Below, piece by piece: positions 1 to 4,511 of a DNA stretch of 5,899 nt. The notes below the pieces were generated by a model, which made no database searches, was not told the DNA's origin, and saw nothing but the letters and a program-made list of their open reading frames with translations. How positions within the stretch are numbered: position 1 is the stretch's first letter; each line of letters begins with the position of its first letter. This DNA comes from Clostridiales bacterium (GTDB lineage: Bacteria > Bacillota > Clostridia > Oscillospirales > Ruminococcaceae): assembly GCA_029007575.1 (NCBI GenBank), contig JAQXIB010000279.1:1-5899 (forward strand), read 5' to 3'. The position numbers were made by a program, and so were the translations under genes.

Positions 1-1041
1 TGCTTTGGTCTGTCCTTCAAACTGGCACTCGGTCAGCTTGACGCTGATGATCGCGGTCAGTCCCTCACGAACGTCCTCACCGCTCAGGTTTTTATCGGCT
101 TCTTTCAGGTAATTATGCCGTTTCGCGTAATCGTTAAATACTCTGGTCAAAGCATTCTTAAAGCCAATCTCATGAGTACCGCCCTCCACCGTGTGGATGT
201 TGTTGGCAAAGGATAGAATACATTCGTTGTAGCTGTCGTTATACTGCATGGCGATTTCGGCAATCGAGTCGCCCTCCTGCTTGGCAAGATAAATGACCTC
301 GTCGTGGAGCACCTCCAAGCCTTTTTTCTGGTGAATATGTTCCACAAAGCTCCGAATGCCGCCCTCGTAATGAAGCACTTCCGAAACTGGCTCGCCCTCA
401 TTGCGCTTGTCACTCATGACAATACGGATACCGGCATTGAGAAAAGCCTGCTCCCGCATTCTGGTCAGCAGAATATCGTAATCATAAACGGTATCTTCAA
501 ATATTTCTCCGTCCGCTTTAAATTTTACGGTGGTACCGGTTTTATCCGTCTGACCGATGACCTTCATTTCTTCGCTGTAATGACCGCGCTCAAAACGCTG
601 GAAGTGGATTTCTTTTCCGTCATATACCGTCAGCTCCAGCCATTCACTCAGCGCGTTTACGACCGAAGCGCCGACGCCGTGCAGACCGCCCGACACTTTA
701 TATCCGCCGCCGCCGAACTTACCGCCGGCATGGAGAATGGTATAAACCACCGTCGCCGCCGAGATACCCTCCTTCGGATGGATACCGGTCGGGATTCCAC
801 GCCCGTTGTCGCTGACCTGAATCACATTTCCGGGCAATATCTCCACGGTGATTTCGGAGCAATATCCCGCTAACGCCTCATCAATCGCGTTGTCAACGAT
901 CTCATACACCAGGTGATGCAATCCGCGGGGGCCGGTCGAGCCGATATACATACCCGGCCGCTTCCGAACCGCTTCCAGTCCCTCCAACACCTGTATCTGA
1001 TTTTCGTCATAATTCTGTTGATTTTTTAATTCGTTATCCAA
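1..1041 (-). CDS. gyrB: DNA gyrase subunit B, N-terminal half (3' end cut by window)
   Basis: GyrB is the ATPase subunit of DNA gyrase, which introduces negative supercoils with GyrA. The visible 347 codons hold the whole GHKL ATPase domain and most of the transducer domain. Motifs seen: GLEAVRKRPGMYIGS (residues 21-35), YEIVDNAIDEALAG (46-59) with the catalytic Glu at 47 and Mg-binding Asn at 51, VSDNGRGIP (76-84), then the glycine-rich ATP lid HAGGKFGGGGYKVSGGLHGV, and the QTK lysine of the transducer at about residue 346, right at the window edge. The HAGGKFGGGGYK form favours GyrB over ParE. The chosen start is TTG at 1041-1039, because GGAGG lies 8 nt upstream and the N-terminus then has a usual length; no in-frame ATG occurs before the upstream stop. 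The family is about 640 residues, so roughly the TOPRIM half is missing only because the window ends. It follows remB by 59 nt, as in Bacilli and Clostridia. Confidence 0.97.
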   Translation of the reverse strand, partial: MDNELKNQQNYDENQIQVLEGLEAVRKRPGMYIGSTGPRGLHHLVYEIVDNAIDEALAGYCSEITVEILPGNVIQVSDNGRGIPTGIHPKEGISAATVVYTILHAGGKFGGGGYKVSGGLHGVGASVVNALSEWLELTVYDGKEIHFQRFERGHYSEEMKVIGQTDKTGTTVKFKADGEIFEDTVYDYDILLTRMREQAFLNAGIRIVMSDKRNEGEPVSEVLHYEGGIRSFVEHIHQKKGLEVLHDEVIYLAKQEGDSIAEIAMQYNDSYNECILSFANNIHTVEGGTHEIGFKNALTRVFNDYAKRHNYLKEADKNLSGEDVREGLTAIISVKLTECQFEGQTKA

Positions 1042-1049
1042 TTGATTTT

Positions 1050-1054
1050 CCTCC
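1050..1054 (-). promoter_or_regulatory. ribosome binding site deciding the gyrB TTG start
   Basis: GGAGG on the minus strand, 8 nt before TTG at 1041. It is the only strong Shine-Dalgarno in the remB-gyrB gap, and there is no in-frame ATG, so it supports a TTG start for gyrB. Confidence 0.75.
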
Positions 1055-1100
1055 AAAATCCGGTCCAACAAAGCTGTTTTTCCGGAAATTTTTCCTTACT

Positions 1101-1358
1101 TTATTTTGAACGCAGCATCAGCCGCTTTTTTAACGTCGCAGTTGATATCTGGGAAATATAAACGACATCGGCATCTTTTTCCCGACATACCACATAGGAT
1201 TTCGGCATCTCATAAGACACGTTAACCACCTGTCCGGCATGACCGGCGATCCGCAGAAATTCCTTGGTATCTTTCGAAACCGAGGTGTTTTCGATATCGA
1301 ATATCCCGATAATATTTGCGGTATTCACCACCGTTTTTTCTCCCAAATGAAGATACAT
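1101..1358 (-). CDS. remB: RemB-like DUF370 regulatory protein (YaaB)
   Basis: This 85-residue protein belongs to the DUF370 family, which includes RemA and RemB of Bacillus subtilis, linked to control of extracellular matrix genes. The start MYLHLGEKTVV and the following IIGIFDIENTSVSKDTKEFL match the family pattern closely, and the place between recF and gyrB is the standard position of remB (yaaB). RemA is known to bind DNA as a ring-shaped oligomer; whether this RemB-like copy binds DNA cannot be read from the sequence. The basic tail (LKKRLMLRSK) is compatible with nucleic-acid binding. AGGA lies 10 nt before the ATG, and the gene starts 21 nt after the recF stop, so it is probably co-transcribed with recF. 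No signal peptide or membrane segment is visible. Family assignment is strong; the biological role in this organism is inferred. Confidence 0.9.
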   Translation of the reverse strand: MYLHLGEKTVVNTANIIGIFDIENTSVSKDTKEFLRIAGHAGQVVNVSYEMPKSYVVCREKDADVVYISQISTATLKKRLMLRSK

Positions 1359-1379
1359 ACCGGTAAAATCCTTTCTTGT

Positions 1380-2504
1380 CTATTTCTGCGTCTGGTGCGA
1401 AATTACGCCGTTTTCCAGATGAAAGACCTGCCCCTGCTTTAACCGCAGGGCATTGGAGATATCACAACAGGTTATAAACACCTGATCGTTTTTTACATGG
1501 TTTAAGATGTAATCCTGCCGGTGCGCGTCCAGCTCGCTCATTACATCATCCAGCAAAATGACCGGATTTTCTCCGGTGATGGAATGGAGTAGGCTCGCTT
1601 CGGCCAGCTTCAAGGTCAGCGCGCAGCTTCTTTTCTGCCCCTGGGAGCCGTAAATCTTTGCGCTGTATCCGTCGATCATCACTTCGAGGTCATCCCGCTG
1701 AACTCCCACCGATGTCATGCCGGTACGGATATCCTCCTCCAAATGCTCCGAAAGCGCCCGAAAATATCTTTCAATCACGCTATCCTCGTAAACGCTGATT
1801 TTCTGATTCTCATCGAACACGGTAGAGGAGTACGAAATCTGAATTTTTTCTTTATTTTGGGACAATCCCTGATATATTTTTTCTGCCACTTCATTGAGCT
1901 TACTGACATAATCCTTACGGTAGATGGTCAAGATGCTGCCGATTTTGGCAAGCTGACTATCCCACAGCTCGATGGTATCCCGCAGCGAAGGGTTTTTATA
2001 GCAATCTTTGAGGAGGCAATTCCGCTGCTGCAGCACTTTTTCATACCGATTCAAGTAATCGGCATACTGCGGATTGATTTGAGAAATGGCGCTATCCAGA
2101 AATTTTCTTCGGTTTTTCGGCCCCTCCGAGATAATGCTCAGATGAACGGGGGCAAACACCACCGCATAAAAGCTACCCGACAGCTTTCGCTGGCTTTCCA
2201 GCGGCACTTTATTCAGCCATACTTTTTTTTTATCATTGCCGCCGAACTGTATTTTTGCGGTCTGTTCTCTTTGCTTATCCCGAAAACAGAGCGTTAACGC
2301 GGTCGATTCGGCGCCGAACGCGATCATTTCGCTATCCTTACTGCCCCGAAAGCTCTTTGCTCCCGAAAACAGCCAGATTGCTTCGATCAAGTTGGTCTTT
2401 CCCTGTGCGTTATCACCGAACAGGACGTTAATGCGCGGCCCGAACTCGATCACTGTATCGGACAAATTCCGAAACCGCTCGGTTGCCAGCGACAATACCT
2501 CCAT
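1380..2504 (-). CDS. recF: DNA replication and repair protein RecF
   Basis: RecF is an SMC-like ATPase that, with RecO and RecR, helps load RecA at single-strand gaps and stalled forks. From the chosen start the protein has 374 residues, a normal length. Walker A is GDNAQGKTN at residues 30-38, with the lysine at 36, the same position as in E. coli RecF. The ABC-type signature region YGSQGQKRS is near residue 285 and Walker B plus D-loop VILLDDVMSELD near 315-326. Between them is the helical arm typical of RecF. Two ATGs are possible. The upstream one at 2516 follows AAAGGA with no spacer at all, while the one at 2504 has it 12 nt upstream and aligns exactly with the N-terminus of B. subtilis RecF, so 2504 is preferred. 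It lies between the S4 gene and remB, in a likely operon. Confidence 0.96.
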   Translation of the reverse strand: MEVLSLATERFRNLSDTVIEFGPRINVLFGDNAQGKTNLIEAIWLFSGAKSFRGSKDSEMIAFGAESTALTLCFRDKQREQTAKIQFGGNDKKKVWLNKVPLESQRKLSGSFYAVVFAPVHLSIISEGPKNRRKFLDSAISQINPQYADYLNRYEKVLQQRNCLLKDCYKNPSLRDTIELWDSQLAKIGSILTIYRKDYVSKLNEVAEKIYQGLSQNKEKIQISYSSTVFDENQKISVYEDSVIERYFRALSEHLEEDIRTGMTSVGVQRDDLEVMIDGYSAKIYGSQGQKRSCALTLKLAEASLLHSITGENPVILLDDVMSELDAHRQDYILNHVKNDQVFITCCDISNALRLKQGQVFHLENGVISHQTQK

Positions 2505-2516
2505 CTTGTTGACCAT

Positions 2517-2522
2517 TCCTTT
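2517..2522 (-). promoter_or_regulatory. ribosome binding site deciding the recF start
   Basis: AAAGGA on the minus strand directly touches ATG 2516, too close for use with that codon, and lies 12 nt before ATG 2504. dnaN and remB in this window have AGGA 10 nt before their starts, so the 2504 start fits the local habit. Confidence 0.6.
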
Positions 2523-2543
2523 CCCAGTTTCAGAAAATACAAA

Positions 2544-2771
2544 TCAAGCCGACACAATGTGAATCTCATACTGATCAACGGTGATCACGTCACCGGGGCG
2601 GATTTTCTTCCCCCGCATCATACAAACTTCTCCGTTTACCGACACCGCGCCCTCCGCGACGATCTCTTTGGCGTGGCCTCCGGTTTCAGCAAGTCCCGAA
2701 TATTTTAGCAACTGATCCAATTTAATAAATTCGGTATTAATCGCAATTTCATGCTGTTCGATAACAATCAA
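2544..2771 (-). CDS. yaaA: S4-domain RNA-binding protein (YaaA/RlbA type)
   Basis: A short protein made almost entirely of one S4 RNA-binding domain: IKLDQLLKYSGLAETGGHAK, then VSVNGEV, RGKKIRPGD and ITV, which is the usual S4 pattern with basic residues for RNA contact. It aligns along its length with B. subtilis YaaA, which sits in the same place between dnaN and recF; the family is often linked to ribosome assembly, but its substrate is poorly defined. The reading frame is open from about 2819 and could start at TTG 2792, but that codon lies inside a perfect inverted repeat and has no good ribosome site. The strong Shine-Dalgarno GGGAGG ends 1 nt before TTG 2771, 4 nt before an ATT (2768) and 10 nt before an ATC (2762). 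The B. subtilis start aligns near these codons. TTG 2771 is used here, but the exact start is open. It ends 39 nt before recF. Confidence 0.88.
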   Translation of the reverse strand: MIVIEQHEIAINTEFIKLDQLLKYSGLAETGGHAKEIVAEGAVSVNGEVCMMRGKKIRPGDVITVDQYEIHIVSA

Positions 2772-2772
2772 T

Positions 2773-2778
2773 CCTCCC
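2773..2778 (-). promoter_or_regulatory. strong Shine-Dalgarno before the S4 gene, oddly spaced
   Basis: GGGAGG, within AAAGGGAGG on the minus strand, is the strongest ribosome binding site in the window. The only normal start codon just after it is TTG one base away. The next in-frame near-start codons are ATT (4 nt) and ATC (10 nt). It starts 3 nt after the end of the inverted repeat at 2782-2812. Confidence 0.6.
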
Positions 2779-2781
2779 TTT

Positions 2782-2812
2782 GTCAAAAACAATTCACCGG
2801 ATTGTTTTTGAC
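2782..2812. repeat. 12-bp perfect inverted repeat in the yaaA leader
   Basis: Arms GTCAAAAACAAT (2782-2793) and ATTGTTTTTGAC (2801-2812) are exact reverse complements around a 7-nt spacer. In the transcribed direction the stem ends 3 nt before the strong Shine-Dalgarno of the S4 gene. The AT-rich arms and the absence of a following T run argue against a Rho-independent terminator. It may be a protein operator or an RNA hairpin that controls translation of the S4 gene. Confidence 0.8.
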
Positions 2813-2828
2813 TGTCACCTCTTCACTT

Positions 2829-2867
2829 GCGGCAAATATGCCGCCGCATTGCCGCTTATTGCGGCAA
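2829..2867. repeat. two adjacent hairpins with interchangeable arms
   Basis: The first hairpin pairs GCGGCA (2829-2834) with TGCCGC (2839-2844) around AATA. The second pairs TTGCCGC (2849-2855) with GCGGCAA (2861-2867) around TTATT. Because TTGCGGCAA occurs twice (2827-2835 and 2859-2867), an arm of one hairpin can also pair with an arm of the other, so alternative folds exist. On the transcript they lie about 20 nt upstream of the yaaA leader inverted repeat. Confidence 0.75.
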
Positions 2868-2870
2868 CCG

Positions 2871-2937
2871 CTCGAGGTGCTTAGCAGGGGATAATCCCCT
2901 GGCAGGCATAATGCCTGCACTTAATTCGTGCACCGAG
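2871..2937. repeat. branched fold A: outer stem enclosing two hairpins
   Basis: The outer stem pairs CTCG (2871-2874) and GTGC (2877-2880), separated by a two-base bulge, with GCACCGAG (2930-2937). Inside are two hairpins directly next to each other, both with a TAA loop and 7-bp arms: CAGGGGA/TCCCCTG (2885-2901) and GCAGGCA/TGCCTGC (2902-2918). All stems are Watson-Crick and perfect apart from the bulge. The layout resembles branched fold B further along. No known RNA family is recognised. Confidence 0.7.
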
Positions 2938-2952
2938 TTGATGCAACGATCA

Positions 2953-2968
2953 AATTTTGATTCCCGCG
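2953..2968. repeat. 16-nt direct repeat, copy 1
   Basis: AATTTTGATTCCCGCG occurs here and again at 3125-3140, 172 nt apart. The core TTCCCGCG occurs a third time at 3191-3198. This copy overlaps a short palindrome, ATCAAA-T-TTTGAT (2949-2961). Repeated units suggest that the spacer grew by duplication or by insertion of related repeats. Confidence 0.8.
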
Positions 2969-2999
2969 GATTTACGTTATGTTTTATTCCGCTCAGTTT

Positions 3000-3032
3000 G
3001 TACACGAAAAATGCACCGCATTCTTGGTGTAC
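3000..3032. repeat. long hairpin with two 1x1 mismatches
   Basis: GTACAC (3000-3005) pairs with GTGTAC (3027-3032). After a G/G mismatch there are two A-T pairs, then an A/C mismatch, then AATGC (3010-3014) with GCATT (3018-3022) around an ACC loop. That makes 13 Watson-Crick pairs in a 33-nt hairpin. It ends 3 nt before branched fold B. Confidence 0.75.
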
Positions 3033-3035
3033 TGA

Positions 3036-3101
3036 CGGCATTTGTGTTTCCCGGCAAATATTACGCCGGGATTTTGGCTGCGCCAAAACCACACAAAGCC
3101 G
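3036..3101. repeat. branched fold B: compact three-way junction
   Basis: The outer stem pairs CGGC (3036-3039) with GCCG (3098-3101) and TTTGTGT (3041-3047) with ACACAAA (3091-3097), with a single bulged A at 3040. Inside are two 7-bp perfect hairpins without any base between them: TCCCGGC/GCCGGGA (3049-3071, 9-nt loop) and TTTTGGC/GCCAAAA (3072-3088, TGC loop). Only 1 and 2 bases join them to the outer stem. 25 base pairs in 66 nt is far more than expected by chance and suggests a structured RNA or a folded single-stranded DNA end. No tRNA features (anticodon loop, T-loop) are present. Confidence 0.75.
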
Positions 3102-3124
3102 CCCGATCTATTGTTCTTTGTATT

Positions 3125-3140
3125 AATTTTGATTCCCGCG
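3125..3140. repeat. 16-nt direct repeat, copy 2
   Basis: Second exact copy of AATTTTGATTCCCGCG (first at 2953-2968). Flanking bases differ, so the exact match is limited to this stretch. Another small direct repeat, CGATCTA, occurs at 3104-3110 and 3197-3203. Confidence 0.8.
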
Positions 3141-3207
3141 TTTCTGCTCAACTGTATTTCGCGAACTCTGCCTTATTCCTTTCACTTGCTTTCCCGCGAT
3201 CTAAGGT

Positions 3208-3226
3208 GCAGGGAATTATTCCCTGC
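3208..3226. repeat. perfect palindrome touching the dnaN stop codon
   Basis: GCAGGGAA-TTA-TTCCCTGC is an 8-bp perfect hairpin with a 3-nt loop. Its last base is the G of the dnaN TAG stop (3226-3228). In the transcript it forms right after the end of dnaN, but it is not followed by a T run, so it is more likely an RNA 3'-end stabiliser, processing site or repeat end than an intrinsic terminator. A close relative lies at 2885-2901. Confidence 0.8.
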
Positions 3227-4338
3227 TATTTGAGGCGGACGGGAAGTACTAAGAATAAAAAGCTGTCGCCCTCAGTCGGTACAATCTTCATCGGAGAAAG
3301 CGGCCCGTTTAACTCGATCAATACCTCGTCGCACTCGCTCGCTTTCAGCGCGTCGGTCATAAATTTGTTGTTGAATCCGATCGTCACGTCCTCGCCGGTA
3401 ATTTCTGCCGGTAAGTTATCATTGACCTTTCCGATGGTGGTTACACAGGAAACATTGACATTATTTTCCGCAAACACGCATTTGATGTGGCTTTTTACCT
3501 TGTCGGTAATGATAATTGAAGCGCGGTCGATCGACTTGACAAACTCTCTGGTGGAAATTCTGACGGTCGTTTTCTTCTCGGGCGGAATCGCCGCTTTGTA
3601 ATCCAGAAATTCTCCCTCTAATAAACGGGATACTACCGAATATCCGCAAACGCTGAAAATAATGTGCTTTTTGCTGACGTTGAACTCGATGGTTTGTTCT
3701 TCGTCCTCGCCGACCAGACGGGCAAGCAGTTTTTGTATCTCAGACAAGGTTTTTCCCGGTACGACAAAATAAAAATGTCCGTCTACCTTGACCTGCTCTT
3801 TTCTCATTGCCAGTCTGCATCCGTCTACCGATACCATATTCAGCCGGTTGTCCGAAATGTCAAATAACGTTCCGGTCGTGATCGGTACCTGATCGGAAAT
3901 TGCTACCGCGAAAATGGTCTGGGAGATCATGTTTCTCAGCAGTCCTACCGGTAAGGAAAACTTGTTTTCCTCGTTCACAGTCGGCATTTCGGGATATTCT
4001 TTTGCATCGATTCCCAAAATGGTAAATTCGGAGCTTTTTCCGTTGATCACAGTCAGATTCTTTTCATCGGTGGAAAAGCTGATATCGCCCTCCGCGGATT
4101 TGTTGAGGATATCGGCAAGCAACCTTGCCGGCAGAATAATACTGCCTTCCTCTTTTGCGTCTACCTCGATCACTTTGGTGATGCCCAGTTCCAGATTGTA
4201 TCCGGTCAGCGACAGGCTGTTTCCGGTACAGTTGAGCAAAATTCCCTCCAGCGCAGCCAGCGCCGATTTGGAAGAAACCGCAGGAGATACGTTGTTGACT
4301 GCTTCAGCCAGTATCGCACGGTTACAGGTAAATTTCAT
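3226..4338 (-). CDS. dnaN: DNA polymerase III sliding clamp, beta subunit
   Basis: DnaN forms the dimeric ring that holds DNA polymerase III on DNA and gives docking sites to other replication and repair proteins. From the chosen start it has 370 residues, the usual length for three clamp domains. The N-terminus MKFTCNRAILAEAVNNVSPAVSSKS and the C-terminal end FLFLVLPVRLK are typical; the end LPVR forms part of the protein-binding pocket region. A GTG two codons upstream (4344) is possible, but ATG 4338 gives the family N-terminus MKF and has AAAGGA 10 nt before it, as elsewhere in the window. It lies downstream of dnaA and the oriC spacer, as in most bacteria. The stop codon overlaps a perfect palindrome, so the last codons may have been shaped by the repeat next to it. 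Confidence 0.97.
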   Translation of the reverse strand: MKFTCNRAILAEAVNNVSPAVSSKSALAALEGILLNCTGNSLSLTGYNLELGITKVIEVDAKEEGSIILPARLLADILNKSAEGDISFSTDEKNLTVINGKSSEFTILGIDAKEYPEMPTVNEENKFSLPVGLLRNMISQTIFAVAISDQVPITTGTLFDISDNRLNMVSVDGCRLAMRKEQVKVDGHFYFVVPGKTLSEIQKLLARLVGEDEEQTIEFNVSKKHIIFSVCGYSVVSRLLEGEFLDYKAAIPPEKKTTVRISTREFVKSIDRASIIITDKVKSHIKCVFAENNVNVSCVTTIGKVNDNLPAEITGEDVTIGFNNKFMTDALKASECDEVLIELNGPLSPMKIVPTEGDSFLFLVLPVRLK

Positions 4339-4348
4339 AAGCACTGAT

Positions 4349-4354
4349 TCCTTT
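4349..4354 (-). promoter_or_regulatory. ribosome binding site of dnaN
   Basis: AAAGGA on the minus strand, 10 nt before ATG 4338 and 4 nt before the alternative GTG 4344. The MKF N-terminus of the clamp family supports the ATG. Confidence 0.65.
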
Positions 4355-4368
4355 CTTTGAAAATCATC

Positions 4369-4382
4369 CCTGCGGGGGCAGG
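4369..4382 (-). repeat. small GC-rich hairpin in the dnaN leader
   Basis: CCTGC-GGGG-GCAGG (5-bp stem) is framed by two direct copies of TTGAAAAT (4357-4364 and 4383-4390). It lies just upstream of the dnaN ribosome site. There is no good T run after it in the dnaN direction (only GATGATTTTC), so attenuation is possible but not supported. Confidence 0.45.
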
Positions 4383-4439
4383 TTGAAAATGGATTTTTTT
4401 CTTTCCACAGTAGTAGCAGAGCCGCAAGCCCGAAATTTA

Positions 4440-4480
4440 GAAAAAAGTGATGATATTAATAACATAATATAAATAATTGT
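4440..4480. promoter_or_regulatory. AT-rich DNA unwinding element candidate
   Basis: A stretch almost free of G and C (for example TATTAATAACATAATATAA) directly next to the TAG-triplet run. Its position relative to the triplets and boxes matches the unwinding element of the B. subtilis origin. A minus-strand promoter for dnaN could also hide here (TATATTATG), but no clear -35 is seen. Confidence 0.65.
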
Positions 4481-4506
4481 TAGGTAGTAGTAGTAATAGG
4501 GGGCGG
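4481..4506 (+). promoter_or_regulatory. DnaA-trio element and G-rich block
   Basis: Read on the plus strand: TAG, g, TAG, TAG, TAG, TAA, TAG, followed by GGGGGCGG. Read 3' to 5' the triplets are GAT repeats, the form described for the DnaA-trio that guides DnaA onto single-stranded DNA. The order unwinding element, trios, GC-rich block, then DnaA box (TGTGAGAAA, 4512-4520) is that of the B. subtilis basal unwinding system. Confidence 0.75.
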
Positions 4507-4511
4507 TAAAA

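Larger units (their letters stand above)
2772..3225. other. long non-coding spacer full of inverted repeats (dnaN-yaaA)
   Basis: About 450 bases lie between the dnaN stop and the S4 gene, against a much shorter gap in B. subtilis. Several reading frames stay open across it on both strands, but none has a ribosome site, a recognised domain or a credible composition, and their translations simply follow the repeats. The sequence instead folds: two adjacent hairpins (2829-2867), a branched fold (2871-2937), small palindromes (2937-2961), a hairpin (2966-2992), a 14-bp hairpin (3000-3032), a second branched fold (3036-3101), a less structured part (3102-3207) with one copy of a 16-nt direct repeat, and a palindrome at the dnaN end (3208-3226). 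It may be an untranslated structured RNA region, a mobile repeat insertion or an array of extragenic palindromes. I do not recognise the family. Confidence 0.8.

Noticed and set aside
304..873. 189-codon plus-strand reading frame opposite gyrB
   Set aside because: It lies fully antisense to a strongly conserved gyrB coding region; a shadow of codon bias.
1076..1092. Palindrome TTTCCGGAAA in the remB-gyrB gap
   Set aside because: Only about 10 bases with no loop and no T run; too short to call an operator or terminator.
1743..2297. 184-codon plus-strand reading frame opposite recF
   Set aside because: Antisense to conserved RecF sequence, with no ribosome site or family resemblance.
2758..2786. 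Sigma-A promoter with TTGACA at 2786-2781
   Set aside because: The -35 is perfect, but the sequence 17 nt on is TATCGA, a poor -10, and it would start transcription inside the S4 gene.
2829..2961. CRISPR array
   Set aside because: The palindromes differ in sequence and there is no regular repeat-spacer pattern.
3036..3101. tRNA or tmRNA-like gene for the cloverleaf-like fold
   Set aside because: Only two inner arms, no T-loop sequence, no 7-bp acceptor with CCA context and no anticodon-type loop.
2827..3126. Open reading frames of 60-214 codons on both strands across the dnaN-yaaA spacer
   Set aside because: No ribosome site, no recognisable domain, they overlap each other in several frames, and the longest runs deep into dnaN antisense. 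Their translations only follow the inverted repeats.
3208..3226. Rho-independent terminator after dnaN
   Set aside because: The hairpin is perfect but is followed by ACCTTAGATC in the dnaN direction, without a T run; in the other direction it runs into dnaN.
4401..4416. Second DnaA-trio unit (box CTTTCCACA followed by TAGTAG)
   Set aside because: Only two triplets, and the box is on the wrong side and in the wrong orientation relative to them; kept only as a possible single reverse box.
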